DNA of 58,470 bases from Spirochaetota bacterium (GTDB lineage Bacteria; Spirochaetota; UBA4802; UBA5550), in assembly GCA_024276015.1 (NCBI GenBank), contig JAJRXZ010000062.1, positions 1 to 58,470 of the forward strand. Reading direction: 5' to 3'. Positions 16,022 to 25,735 of the stretch are shown piece after piece. The notes under the pieces were generated by a model. The model made no database searches and was not told where the DNA came from. It worked only from the letters and a program-made list of their open reading frames with translations. Each line of letters starts with the position of its first letter. Within the stretch, counting starts at the first letter, position 1. A program made the translations under genes and the position numbers.

Positions 16022-18940
16022 ATGAGAAGATGGATTGAATTTAATGTAAATCATCCCGGAATCACTTTTTCGATTTTACTGATCTTTACTATTCTTGCCG
16101 CCATTGGATTCAACAGGCTCTATTTTGACAGCTCAACCGAAGCTCTGATGCCTAAAGAGAGCATAACCTATAAACTGGGTCAGAGAGCAAAGGAGATATT
16201 TATAGACAGCCGGACATTTATGCTTACCGCTATTGAGCCGGCAAAGGGGTATAAGCTCTTTTCAGAAGATACATTTTCTGCACTTAATGCTCTCGTTTCC
16301 GAAATCGAGGAACTTAAAAACTTTGACAAAGAACTTGAAGATAAGAGACTCGCTGCTATAATGAAGGCAGGCAATATTTCAGTTGTATCAAATAAACCGG
16401 ATAAAAAAGAACCGGCAAAAACAGAAGAGAAAAAGGACGACCTGGAATCGGAACTTGACAGGGAACTTTTAGGCGAAGGAGGAAATACAAATTCTCTGAA
16501 GAATAAAGCTCCTGTGAAAACATACAACATCTGGGATGTTTCGCATCCGGTATCCGACAAATTCTATGCGAAGGCAATAAGAAAAAGAAACAAATACTCC
16601 TTTGAAAAATATGATCCGGTGGAATTGGGAACTCTGATAAAGATACTCGACGCAGGAGCCTGGAAACAGCTTAAAACCGTGCTTCGCTATAACAAAATGG
16701 GCCCCTTTCAAAAGAACCATATCTTAACAAAAGATGAATATAAGGATATCCTTGATACATGGGAGACGGTTTATCTTTATAAATCAATGGAGATTGTAAA
16801 ATCCTTTGTAAATCCCATTTCGGGCGAAGATATTGCCGGCACTGAAATGGAACTGAAGCCTGTAAGCTTTATCCCCAAAGATGAAAAGGGCATAAGGCAT
16901 GTACCGAAATCCGAAGAAGAATTTCAAATGTATAAAGAGAGATTGCTGAGAAATCCCTCATTTAAAAATGCATTATATTCCATTGATGACAGGGGGCATA
17001 TCAGAGCTCTTGCCATGAGCATTGTTCTGAGGCCTCTTGAAGATCATTTTGAAATATTCAACTATTTATATGAGATTATTGAAAAATACAATAAAGCTCC
17101 TCTTGTACTGACTCAGGCCGGCATGCCGGTTTTCCAGAAATTTATCAAAGAGTACATGAAAAAGGACCTTTTAAGATTTATGCCTCTTGTAGTTCTTGTA
17201 GTGATATTTACATTTTTTCTTAATTTCAGGTCCTTCAGAGGGGTTATTCTTCCAACGATCTCTGTTTTGCTGGGAACTTTCTGGACACTGGGCTTCATGG
17301 GACTCTTTAATATACCGATCACGCTGGTTGTAAATATGCTGCCTCCGCTGCTAATTGCTGTTGGAAGCTCCTATGCCATCCATATCTATAATCAGTATAT
17401 TCTTGATCGTGAACTAATTCAAAGAGAGGGCAAAAGATCAGGACTCATTCAATCTATGAGCCGCATTTCCATTACGGTGATGCTTGCAGCATTAACCACT
17501 TTTGTGGGATTTATGACTCTCACGATCAATCAGGTAACGTCATTAAGAGATTTCGGATTTTTTGCTGCAGCGGGCACTTTTATTGCAATGCTCATTTCAT
17601 CGGCTCTTATACCGTCTTCATTAATGTTAATGAAATTAATCCCTTTTGATAAGAAGAGAGTGAAGCAGAGCAATTATGCGGTAAATATTATTTTAAACTT
17701 TTTCAACAGACTTACGGTAAAGCATTCCAAATTTGTTGTTATCACTTCTTTAATATTAATTATAATATTTTCATTTGGTATAACAAAGATCAAAGTTGAA
17801 ACGAGCCCTCTTTATCAGTTTAAAAAGGACTCTTATCTATATCAATCGGATATCCGCATCAGCGAATTGTTTAACGGAACAGTTCTGATGAATCTGATCA
17901 TAGATTCGGGTGCTCAAAACGGCGCAAAGGATCCCGGCTTTTTGCAATTAATAGAAGAAATAAGAAAATGGATATTATCGGATGGAAACAGGAACAAGTA
18001 CCTTTTCCTCCACACGCTTTCCTTCGGAGATGTGATCAAACGTATGAATAAAGCAATGAACAATGAGAATCCTGAGTTTTCTACGATCCCTGATGAGAGA
18101 TCAACAATTACCGATTACCTTGAACTCTATTCAGGTGAAGACCGTAATTCCGACGGCAGAGTCGACACATTTGAACAGTTTATTGATCCTCAATACAGAT
18201 ATGTGAACGTTCTTATAAGAGTGGGCTCTCTTAAAAACAAACTTTTTTCAACCTCAATAAATGCAGAGGGACAGAAAAGAATTATTGATTACTTAGAAAA
18301 GCATCCGGCTGCAAAAAAATACAAATATTATTTTGTGGGAGAAACCGTAAACTTCACAATCCTGTCGGACTTAATAGTAAGAGGCCAGATTCTCAGTGTG
18401 CTTTTAACATTACTTATTGTTCTGCTGGTTATATTCCTGCTTTTTAAAAACTTGCACGCGGGGCTTATTTCAATTATTCCTATTTCCACAAGTATTATTC
18501 TTGTATATGGAATTATGGGCTATCTCAATATACCTCTTGATATTCCAAAGGCTCTTCTGGCGGCAATAGCTATCGGTATTGGGGTTGACGATACTATACA
18601 TATGCTTAAAACAATACGTCTGAATATTCTAAAGGGATATTCCATTGAGGAATCGATAAACCTCTCTTACAGAGAAGCCGGGATGGCAATTGTCTATACT
18701 TCCATAGCGCTGATACTGGGATTTTCCGTTCTCATGCTGTCGGAATTTGTTCCGGTTTTCTACTTAGGATGGCTGGTTGCTTCAACTATGATCGCAACAA
18801 CTATTGCCGCTCTTGTTCTCCTTCCCTCTGTAATACTTCTTCTTAAAATACCTGTAGACAGGGAATGCAATAGTGTCATATTAAATTTCATAAATTTTAA
18901 TAAATTCTTTCAGTTAGATAACAGATCAAATGGAGGATAA
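16022..18940 (+). CDS. RND/MMPL-family exporter
   Basis: 972 residues. The layout is a first membrane helix (about 14-32), periplasmic loop, a block of five helices (about 385-545), a second helix (about 570-590), a second loop, and a final block (about 795-935), as in the SSD-type RND exporters annotated as predicted exporters of the RND superfamily. IGIGVDDTIHMLKTI and LPPLLIAVGSSYAIHIYNQY mark the paired transport helices. Loop one carries a charged low-complexity insertion (about 125-165) containing ELDRELL (144-150), a motif repeated in the barrel gene two genes downstream. The transported substrate is unknown; lipid or lipoprotein is plausible given the neighbour. Confidence 0.9.
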   Translation: MRRWIEFNVNHPGITFSILLIFTILAAIGFNRLYFDSSTEALMPKESITYKLGQRAKEIFIDSRTFMLTAIEPAKGYKLFSEDTFSALNALVSEIEELKNFDKELEDKRLAAIMKAGNISVVSNKPDKKEPAKTEEKKDDLESELDRELLGEGGNTNSLKNKAPVKTYNIWDVSHPVSDKFYAKAIRKRNKYSFEKYDPVELGTLIKILDAGAWKQLKTVLRYNKMGPFQKNHILTKDEYKDILDTWETVYLYKSMEIVKSFVNPISGEDIAGTEMELKPVSFIPKDEKGIRHVPKSEEEFQMYKERLLRNPSFKNALYSIDDRGHIRALAMSIVLRPLEDHFEIFNYLYEIIEKYNKAPLVLTQAGMPVFQKFIKEYMKKDLLRFMPLVVLVVIFTFFLNFRSFRGVILPTISVLLGTFWTLGFMGLFNIPITLVVNMLPPLLIAVGSSYAIHIYNQYILDRELIQREGKRSGLIQSMSRISITVMLAALTTFVGFMTLTINQVTSLRDFGFFAAAGTFIAMLISSALIPSSLMLMKLIPFDKKRVKQSNYAVNIILNFFNRLTVKHSKFVVITSLILIIIFSFGITKIKVETSPLYQFKKDSYLYQSDIRISELFNGTVLMNLIIDSGAQNGAKDPGFLQLIEEIRKWILSDGNRNKYLFLHTLSFGDVIKRMNKAMNNENPEFSTIPDERSTITDYLELYSGEDRNSDGRVDTFEQFIDPQYRYVNVLIRVGSLKNKLFSTSINAEGQKRIIDYLEKHPAAKKYKYYFVGETVNFTILSDLIVRGQILSVLLTLLIVLLVIFLLFKNLHAGLISIIPISTSIILVYGIMGYLNIPLDIPKALLAAIAIGIGVDDTIHMLKTIRLNILKGYSIEESINLSYREAGMAIVYTSIALILGFSVLMLSEFVPVFYLGWLVASTMIATTIAALVLLPSVILLLKIPVDRECNSVILNFINFNKFFQLDNRSNGG

Positions 18941-18942
18941 AA

Positions 18943-19680
18943 ATGAAAAATTCCATATTCACTTCAGTAATTTTAACGGGTCTCCTCTTAACACCGGAGG
19001 CATGGGCTCTTACCGGCAGACAGATCATGGAGAAAAACGACCGTTTAAAAAAGCCGAGAACAAGCATTCAGGAATCGGTACTATTAATTATCAAAGGCTA
19101 TGCCAAAACAAAAAAGACCTTTAAAGGTATCTCAAAAAAATACGGCAAAAAAACCCGAAAACGGATAATCTTTTCATACCCCACAAGAATGCAGTTTTTG
19201 GTCTGGGACGAACCGGGAAGGGACAGCATACAATGGGTTAAACTATCAAGCGGCAAAGTTAGAAAAATTGCTTCTTCCGAAAAAAATAAACCATGGGTAA
19301 ATTCACATTTTTATAACGAAGATATCAGTGAACGAAATATTGATGACTACAAGTATAAACTGATTGGAGAAGCAACGATCAATGGGACTGCCTGTTACAA
19401 AGTTGAAAGCAGAAAAAAACGCGGAGTAAAAGTTTATTCAAAGGGAATAATATATGTGGGTAAGAAGGACTTTGTAATAAGAAGAATAGAACTGTATGAA
19501 AGGGGAAGGCATACAAAAACTTTAACCCTCTATAAGATCGAGAAGATATCAGGGATCTATACTCCCAGGAAAGGCGTCATGGAACGAACCGACGGAAAAG
19601 GCAAAAGTATTCTATATATTAAATCTGTCAGATACAACGTTCCGGTTTCGGATCATCAATTAAAAAGAGAATCCTTTTGA
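18943..19680 (+). CDS. LolA-like outer-membrane lipoprotein-sorting family protein (TP0789-like)
   Basis: 245 residues with a signal peptide ending near EAWA. The body matches the COG2834/TP0789 group with a LolA-like half-barrel fold: GRQIMEKNDR near the N-terminus, RIIFSYPTRMQFLVWDEPG, the DDYKYKLIGEATINGTACYKVES core, and IYVGKKDFVIRRIELYE. Members usually sit beside RND exporters and probably carry a hydrophobic ligand across the periplasm. The start is 2 bases after the RND stop and preceded by GGAGG, so the two are one transcription unit. Confidence 0.88.
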   Translation: MKNSIFTSVILTGLLLTPEAWALTGRQIMEKNDRLKKPRTSIQESVLLIIKGYAKTKKTFKGISKKYGKKTRKRIIFSYPTRMQFLVWDEPGRDSIQWVKLSSGKVRKIASSEKNKPWVNSHFYNEDISERNIDDYKYKLIGEATINGTACYKVESRKKRGVKVYSKGIIYVGKKDFVIRRIELYERGRHTKTLTLYKIEKISGIYTPRKGVMERTDGKGKSILYIKSVRYNVPVSDHQLKRESF

Positions 19681-19693
19681 CAGAGAGGTTATT

Positions 19694-21151
19694 ATGAAAA
19701 TATTAAGATCCTTGATATCATGCGCAATTCTCTTCTCTTTGATTTCTCCTCTTTTTTCTGTAACTGAAGAGGAACTGGACCGGGAACTTCTTTCGGACAG
19801 CGGAGTTGAAGATAAAGGAACAGTAAAAAATAAGACCTCACCATTGGATATATACGGATTCATTGAGAGCACAAGTCATTTTTCAGTACCTGAAAAAAGC
19901 GAAATGAACGGAGGCGCTTCAAAGTATGAAACCGTTAAACTGGAAGGACGGGGAAGAGTGAATGCAAAGCTGGGGAACAACTCCTATTTCGGAAAAGCCG
20001 CACTTGACTATTACTATTATTCCGGTTCGGAGAGTAACTCCTCGGCTGAAGATTACAGGAATCCCAGAGAATCGGGTAAAATTGAACCGAGAGAATTATT
20101 CATCAAGGGCGGCGAATCCTTTCAATTCAAAATAGGAAAACAGCTCTTTTCCTGGGGAAGCGCGGATATGTTTCAAGTAACAAACTATTTTGACCGGCCC
20201 GATTTACGGGAATTTTTTGCAATCGGCAAAGACGACAGAAATATCGGAGTAACGGCCCTTTCGCTCAAATTTCTGGCAGGCAATTTTTCAATTGAGGCAG
20301 CGGTAACTCCGGTTCATAATCCTGCTCTCTTCCCCGGAGAAGATACCTTTTGGGAGCTGACCCCGCAGCCTGTTGAACTCCCGGGCACCATTCTTCCCGT
20401 AACCTTTAACGGCAGCGAAAAACTCCCTTCGGATCTCAGCAATTCATCCGGCGCCGTGCGGTTCGGCGGTTCCATAGGAGATCTCGATTTTCACCTTGTT
20501 TACTATAACGGCATTAACAGAATTATCTTAATGAAACCCGATCTTGCAGTATCATCGAGCAATGCATTCATTGAAATGAAGCCCTATTATGACCGCATTG
20601 ATGCTTATGGTGTTGACATGGCATTTACAATGGGCAAACTCTCGGTAAGGAGCGAAGCGTCATATTCACGGAAAATGATCGGCGTAAATAAAATTGACGC
20701 TGCCCTTTTGCAGAGCGGATTGATTGAGATCACAGCAGCAAATTCAACCGACGTTGACATTTCACCTGTGGAAAAAATCCCTTACGTATCTTATGTAATC
20801 GGAGCAGACTATAATTTATGGGGAACAAACGGATTTATACTGGCTGAATGGATGGACGGAAGATATCTCAAAGATCGAAATAAATATATTGATCCTTTAA
20901 TAACTAACGTACTGCTTATCCGGATTGAAGATACGTTCTTTAATGAAAACCTCAAAACCGAAATCGGCGCTCTGTTAAGGCCGAAACAAAAAAAACCGGG
21001 CTGTTTAATAACATTTGACATAACATGGGATTTCCAGAATGGTCTTACAATCGGCACGGGAGGATTTTTCTTCAAAGGCCGCGGTGACGAGTTTTTCGAA
21101 TATTTTGAGGGTAAGGATATAATCTATATCAAAGCAAAGATGGAATTTTAA
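19694..21151 (+). CDS. Outer-membrane beta-barrel partner of the RND exporter
   Basis: 485 residues with a signal peptide (1-22). The mature protein opens with EEELDRELL and a short charged linker, then repeated amphipathic beta strands with aromatic girdles (LDYYYYSG, IGKQLFSWGSADMFQ, KPYYDRIDAYGVDMAFTMG). It ends in IYIKAKMEF, a terminal Phe as in outer-membrane barrels. The domain resembles DUF1302-type porins. AGAGAGG precedes the ATG, 13 bases after the LolA-like gene. It probably completes the export path at the outer membrane. The ELDRELL match to the exporter is described separately. Confidence 0.82.
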   Translation: MKILRSLISCAILFSLISPLFSVTEEELDRELLSDSGVEDKGTVKNKTSPLDIYGFIESTSHFSVPEKSEMNGGASKYETVKLEGRGRVNAKLGNNSYFGKAALDYYYYSGSESNSSAEDYRNPRESGKIEPRELFIKGGESFQFKIGKQLFSWGSADMFQVTNYFDRPDLREFFAIGKDDRNIGVTALSLKFLAGNFSIEAAVTPVHNPALFPGEDTFWELTPQPVELPGTILPVTFNGSEKLPSDLSNSSGAVRFGGSIGDLDFHLVYYNGINRIILMKPDLAVSSSNAFIEMKPYYDRIDAYGVDMAFTMGKLSVRSEASYSRKMIGVNKIDAALLQSGLIEITAANSTDVDISPVEKIPYVSYVIGADYNLWGTNGFILAEWMDGRYLKDRNKYIDPLITNVLLIRIEDTFFNENLKTEIGALLRPKQKKPGCLITFDITWDFQNGLTIGTGGFFFKGRGDEFFEYFEGKDIIYIKAKMEF

Positions 21152-21164
21152 TTGTGCAATAAAA

Positions 21165-22736
21165 TTGGAACTGCTCATTGACAATATAATATTGGAACCT
21201 TCTGAACCCGAGATGCGTATAAAAGATATGATCTTAAAAGATTACGGTCTTGACAATATTAATTACAGAATAATCCGAAAATCTCTTGATGCAAGAAATA
21301 AAACGAGGATCGTTTACAGGTACAGAATAACAGCAGATGTTCCGGACAGTACAGGGAGAACTCTTCTCAGCAATAAAAATGTTTCAAGATCCATTAAAAA
21401 GGATTTCCCGCAAGTCAGAAAAAGCCCTAAACAATTTAAAGTGCTGATTATAGGCTCCGGGCCCGCAGGGCTTTTCTGCGCACTCAGATTGATTGAAGCC
21501 GGAATAAACGTAGAGCTTCTTGAAAGGGGAAAACCTGTAGAAGACAGATTAAAGGATATAAACCTCCTTGAAACCGGAGGCACGCTGGATCCTGAAAGCA
21601 ATGTGCTCTTTGGAGAAGGCGGAGCAGGCGCATACTCGGACGGGAAACTGACTACAAGGATAAACCGGCCCGAAACCGAATGGTTTTACGACAGATTGAT
21701 CAAATTCGGCGCTGACGAAAAAATCAGATATGAGGCAAAACCTCACCTCGGAACCGACAGACTGAAAGATATTATTCGAAACATACGAAATTATATTAGA
21801 AAATCCGGATCAAAGATCCGCTTTAATGAAAGAGTTGTTGATCTATTAATTGAGGATAACAGAGCGGCAGGTGTCATCACATCTTCCGGTTCCGAGTACA
21901 GGTGCCCCAAAATTGTACTTGCCGCAGGACATTCTGCAAGAGATGTTTATTCTCTTCTCCGTAATAAAGGTATTGCTCTGGAAAAGAAAGATTTTGCTCT
22001 TGGCGTGAGGATTGAGCACCCTGCAGAATTAATTAAAGAGATACAATACGGCGGATCAAAATATAAAAACATTCTTCCTCCTGCTGAATATTCACTTGCT
22101 TATAACAACAAAAAGACAGGGCGCGGGGTTTATTCCTTCTGCATGTGCCCCGGAGGAAGCGTAATAAATTCATCCTCTGAAGAGAATATGCTCTGTGTAA
22201 ACGGAATGAGCTATTCAAAAAGAGACCGGCCCTATTCCAATTCAGCCATTGTTGTTACAGTAAGAAAGACCGACATTGCCGGAGATGTTCTCGCAGGAAT
22301 TTCCTTTCAGAGGGAAATTGAATCCGCTTCATACAGATATGGCGGCGGCTCCTTCAAAGCGCCGGCTCAGAGAGTAACATCCTTCATAAAAAACAAACGC
22401 GACAGGTCGCTGCCTCCCTTATCATATAAAGGGGGAGCCGAAATTGCCGATATAAATAAAATTGTGCCGCCATGGATTGCAGATGAGATCAAAAATGCAC
22501 TCTTCAAGTTTAATAATAAAATGAAAGGCTTTATTACCGAAGATGCCGTAATTATCGGAGCGGAAACAAGATCTTCTTCGCCTGTAAGGATTTTGAGAGG
22601 CGGCGATTACCAGTCCGTGACGATTAAGGGCCTTTTCCCTGTTGGCGAGGGCGCAGGCTATGCAGGAGGAATTGTAAGCTCTGCAGTTGACGGAATAAAA
22701 GCGGCAGATATGATCATTCGGGTTTACGGAGATTAA
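21165..22736 (+). CDS. FAD-dependent dehydrogenase (COG2509 type)
   Basis: 523 residues. An N-terminal ferredoxin-like extension (1-90, with the RKSLDARNK motif) precedes a Rossmann FAD fold: VLIIGSGPAGLFCALRLIEAGINVELLERG at about 95-125, FGEGGAGAYSDGKLTTRI, then IVLAAGHSARD and GLFPVGEGAGYAGGIVSSAVDG. This pattern is that of uncharacterised NAD(FAD)-utilising dehydrogenases related to aromatic hydroxylases. The physiological substrate is unknown. The start is a TTG, 13 bases after the barrel gene, with no strong ribosome binding site. Confidence 0.88.
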   Translation: MELLIDNIILEPSEPEMRIKDMILKDYGLDNINYRIIRKSLDARNKTRIVYRYRITADVPDSTGRTLLSNKNVSRSIKKDFPQVRKSPKQFKVLIIGSGPAGLFCALRLIEAGINVELLERGKPVEDRLKDINLLETGGTLDPESNVLFGEGGAGAYSDGKLTTRINRPETEWFYDRLIKFGADEKIRYEAKPHLGTDRLKDIIRNIRNYIRKSGSKIRFNERVVDLLIEDNRAAGVITSSGSEYRCPKIVLAAGHSARDVYSLLRNKGIALEKKDFALGVRIEHPAELIKEIQYGGSKYKNILPPAEYSLAYNNKKTGRGVYSFCMCPGGSVINSSSEENMLCVNGMSYSKRDRPYSNSAIVVTVRKTDIAGDVLAGISFQREIESASYRYGGGSFKAPAQRVTSFIKNKRDRSLPPLSYKGGAEIADINKIVPPWIADEIKNALFKFNNKMKGFITEDAVIIGAETRSSSPVRILRGGDYQSVTIKGLFPVGEGAGYAGGIVSSAVDGIKAADMIIRVYGD

Positions 22737-22930
22737 AGGCTCAAAAAAATACTTGACGGGAACCTGAATTACAATAATTACTAAGGCATATTTTATTCTC
22801 ATAAGTTTAAGATTTTCAGTTAATAAATAAACAGATATAAATTACGTCTATTTCAAATAATTGGAACTATATTGAACCTTTAATATCTAAAATCAGCAGG
22901 ATTAAAAAAATTACAAACACGGAACCGTTC

Positions 22931-23332
22931 ATGAAACTACATATTTTAATATCCTTAATGTTGTTATTGCTTATATCCTGCAGCAATGCCGAAGAGGAGT
23001 ATAAAATAAAAATAACAGCCTACGACGGAAATTTTAAAGGGACATATACTATTGACGGAGGCAGCGACGTTGCATATGCGGGGATTGAACAATCCAACAG
23101 CATCTACAGTTATGAATTTGAAGAAGTAATAGAGGATAATATATACATCATAGTAAGCCCTGATCCTGATACAAGCACAACCGAAACGGACGATACAAAA
23201 GTTTCCAGTATTGTCTGCAGAATATATAAAGATAAGGAGCTGGTTTTCGATTCCAATGTTTCGGTTTCCTCTACCGAACCCAAAATATTCACTTATGATA
23301 TCGGAGGGACCAATACGGATACTTCTAAATAA
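22931..23332 (+). CDS. Small putative lipoprotein
   Basis: 133 residues. A short signal peptide ends in the lipobox LLIS-Cys (Cys17). The mature part is acidic and beta-like: KIKITAYDGNFKGTYTIDGG, a Tyr/Glu region, then a Thr/Asp/Ser-rich segment. The size and the opening KITAYDGNFKGTY vaguely recall small MmpS-like or calycin-like accessory lipoproteins, but no family is certain. The gene is isolated between the FAD enzyme and purM. Confidence 0.65.
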   Translation: MKLHILISLMLLLLISCSNAEEEYKIKITAYDGNFKGTYTIDGGSDVAYAGIEQSNSIYSYEFEEVIEDNIYIIVSPDPDTSTTETDDTKVSSIVCRIYKDKELVFDSNVSVSSTEPKIFTYDIGGTNTDTSK

Positions 23333-23352
23333 TTTATCGCAAGTTCAAACCG

Positions 23353-24387
23353 TTATATAACCACTCTTTCTCCGTCACCGTAATCAATAACCTCGCCGAT
23401 AATCGCTGCATTTTCGGACATGTTTTTTATCTTTTCCAGTGCCCCGTCCGCACTTTCCCTATCCAAGAAAAGCATCATCCCTATACCCATATTAAAGGTA
23501 GCGTGCATTTCTTTTTTTGATACACTCCCCTCCTTCCGAATTACATCAAAAATGACCGGCACATTGTAAGAATCGGGGTCAATTTTTACAGCGCAGTTAT
23601 CCGGCAGAATCCTTGGGATATTTTCATAAAATCCTCCGCCTGTAATATGTACAATCCCTTTGATGTCAATACCGCTCTCAAGGCACTTCATGATCTCCTT
23701 TACATAAATTTTTGTAGGAGTCAGAAGGACATTCCCCAGTTTGTCCGGCAGTTCAGGAAGTTTAAGATCAATATCATACTTCTTAATTTCAAAGAACAAC
23801 TTTCTTACAAGGGAAAAGCCGTTGGAATGCAGCCCCGAGGAAGGCAGTCCTATTATGAGGTCTCCTTTTTTTATTGAGCTTCCGCTGATGATCTTTTCTC
23901 TGTCAACAAGGCCCACTGCAAAACCCGCGATATCATAATCGTCCGGATCAACAACATCGGGATGTTCGGCTGTTTCACCGCCGATGAGGCTGCACCCTGC
24001 CTCTTTGCAGCCTGCAACAATTCCTTTTACCACATCGGTCAGAATATTTTCGTTAAGCCTGCCGCATGAAATGTAGTCGAGAAAAAAAAGGGGAACTGCT
24101 CCGGAAACGACAATATCGTTTACGCACATTGCAGCAACATCAATGCCGATCGTATCATGTTTATTCATCATTCGGGCGATCTGTATTTTTGTGCCTGCGC
24201 CATCCGTACCTGAAACCAGAACCGGATCCTTATATCCCTCAAAAGCGCCGGAAAAGAGAGCTCCGAATCCGCCAATCTCCGTAATGACCCTGTGAGAAAA
24301 TGTCGATCTTACCATAGGCGCAATTCTTTTAACAAAACTGCTGCCCGCCTCGATATCAACGCCCGAATCCTTATATGTAATGCCCAT
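23353..24387 (-). CDS. purM: Phosphoribosylformylglycinamidine cyclo-ligase
   Basis: Forms aminoimidazole ribonucleotide from FGAM with ATP. 344 residues, standard length. Family motifs: ITYKDSGVDIEAG, VSGTDGAGTKIQIA, the Asp/Asn pair in IGIDVAAMCVNDIVVSGA, LIGGETAEHP, and ITGGGFYENIPRILP. AGGTAT precedes the ATG. It follows mnmA with a 17-base gap on the same strand, so the two are likely co-transcribed. Confidence 0.96.
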   Translation of the reverse strand: MGITYKDSGVDIEAGSSFVKRIAPMVRSTFSHRVITEIGGFGALFSGAFEGYKDPVLVSGTDGAGTKIQIARMMNKHDTIGIDVAAMCVNDIVVSGAVPLFFLDYISCGRLNENILTDVVKGIVAGCKEAGCSLIGGETAEHPDVVDPDDYDIAGFAVGLVDREKIISGSSIKKGDLIIGLPSSGLHSNGFSLVRKLFFEIKKYDIDLKLPELPDKLGNVLLTPTKIYVKEIMKCLESGIDIKGIVHITGGGFYENIPRILPDNCAVKIDPDSYNVPVIFDVIRKEGSVSKKEMHATFNMGIGMMLFLDRESADGALEKIKNMSENAAIIGEVIDYGDGERVVI

Positions 24388-24404
24388 AGATACCTCTTTA
24401 ACAG

Positions 24405-25508
24405 TTAACTCTCTCCGGTGTTAATTGCTTTTAAAATAATACCGCCCCCGAGTACAACATCTCCGTCGTAAATAACAACTGCCTGCCCCGGAGTTACCGA
24501 AAGCTGAGGCTCGTCAAATATTATTCTTAACCTCTCTCCTTCATTATAGATAGCTGCAGATGCCTCTTTATGCATCTGCCTTATTTTAACAGCGGCCTTT
24601 GTATTGTCAATTATCGAATCAGTAGAAATGAGATTTATATTTTCTGCTATTAATCCGCAGGAATAGAGTCCTTTCCTGGGACCCGCAACTATCTTGTTGC
24701 ACTCCGGATCAATCTCCAAAACATAAAGAGGCTCCGGCGAAGAGATCCCCAGTCCCCGTCTCTGCCCCACGGTATAGTGGATTATCCCTTTATGCTTTCC
24801 CAGAATGTTGCCGCGGGTATCCACAATATCTCCGGGAGTCGAATCTTTGTCAGAAAAGAGGGGCGAATAATCGCCGCCTGAAATAAAATCCTGGCTTTCC
24901 CTCTTGTCCGCCACTTCAAGATCGATCTCCCTCGCTATCTCCCTTATCTGCTCTTTGCTGTATCCTCCCAAAGGGAATAGTATATGTTCCAATTGTGATC
25001 TTTCCAGCCCCGAAAGAAAGTAGGACTGGTCTTTAGTCGGGTCGAGACTCTTTTTCAGGAGATACCTCCCCTCCGAATTCTTTTCTATTCTGGCATAATG
25101 CCCCGTTGCAAAATAGTCAAATTCAACTCCCCGTTCCCTTGCCTTTTTCAGCATAAACCCGAATTTCATCTCCCGATTGCAGCGCACGCACGGATTGGGA
25201 GTTCTGCCTGCAAGATACTCCTTTCTGAAATAATCAAGAACAGTCTTCCTATATTCATCCTTCAGGTCTATTACATGAAAGGGGATGTTAAACTCTCTGC
25301 ATATATTTTCTGCTGCAGAGATATCCTCCTCTTCATCAGGCCCGAAACACGCGTTCTTTGCCCCTTCCGCAAGGCGAAAGGAGCCGTCCCAGATTTTCAT
25401 GGTTATGCCCGTCACTTCATAACCCTTCTTCTTCAAAAGATAGGCTGCAACCGACGAATCAACGCCTCCGCTTAATCCCACAGCCACGGTTATATCTCTG
25501 TTAATCAT
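24405..25508 (-). CDS. mnmA: tRNA 2-thiouridylase, second catalytic Cys absent
   Basis: Thiolates U34 of Lys, Glu and Gln tRNAs. 367 residues. The PP-loop [19 protein letters not shown] and the TPNPCVRCNREMKFG motif are intact. The usual ESQDICFI element, which carries the second catalytic cysteine, reads ESQDFIS here, two residues shorter and without Cys. Remaining cysteines include CVRC and ACFGPDEEED near residue 35. That set suits a subfamily thought to use an iron-sulfur cluster instead of a persulfide relay, which is inference. It lies downstream of the cysteine/methionine genes, fitting its need for sulfur. Confidence 0.92.
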   Translation of the reverse strand: MINRDITVAVGLSGGVDSSVAAYLLKKKGYEVTGITMKIWDGSFRLAEGAKNACFGPDEEEDISAAENICREFNIPFHVIDLKDEYRKTVLDYFRKEYLAGRTPNPCVRCNREMKFGFMLKKARERGVEFDYFATGHYARIEKNSEGRYLLKKSLDPTKDQSYFLSGLERSQLEHILFPLGGYSKEQIREIAREIDLEVADKRESQDFISGGDYSPLFSDKDSTPGDIVDTRGNILGKHKGIIHYTVGQRRGLGISSPEPLYVLEIDPECNKIVAGPRKGLYSCGLIAENINLISTDSIIDNTKAAVKIRQMHKEASAAIYNEGERLRIIFDEPQLSVTPGQAVVIYDGDVVLGGGIILKAINTGES

Positions 25509-25654
25509 AGTTAAACAATTGATCCCAATTCAAAATAATCTGAAAACTCCGGATATTTGCTGGCATCCCCTGTATAATTTCCGAACACATTATGATACCA
25601 TTTTGCTATTTGCTGACAGGATTTCAATATTAATATCTTAAGGATGGAATAAAT

Positions 25655-25690
25655 CTTCCAAACCGATGATCAAAGTCACCGGTTTGAAGG
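25655..25690 (-). terminator. Hairpin between the sulfhydrylase gene and mnmA
   Basis: CAAACCG (25659-25665) and CGGTTTG (25680-25686), with flanks that nearly pair, make a stem with a 14-base loop. T7 follows on the plus side (25699-25705); on the minus side only ATTTATT follows. It probably ends the sulfhydrylase transcript weakly. The rest of 25509-25735 shows no gene. Confidence 0.4.
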
Positions 25691-25735
25691 ATATGGCGTT
25701 TTTTTATTAGGCTTGTTCTTATTTTGCAGTTGATA

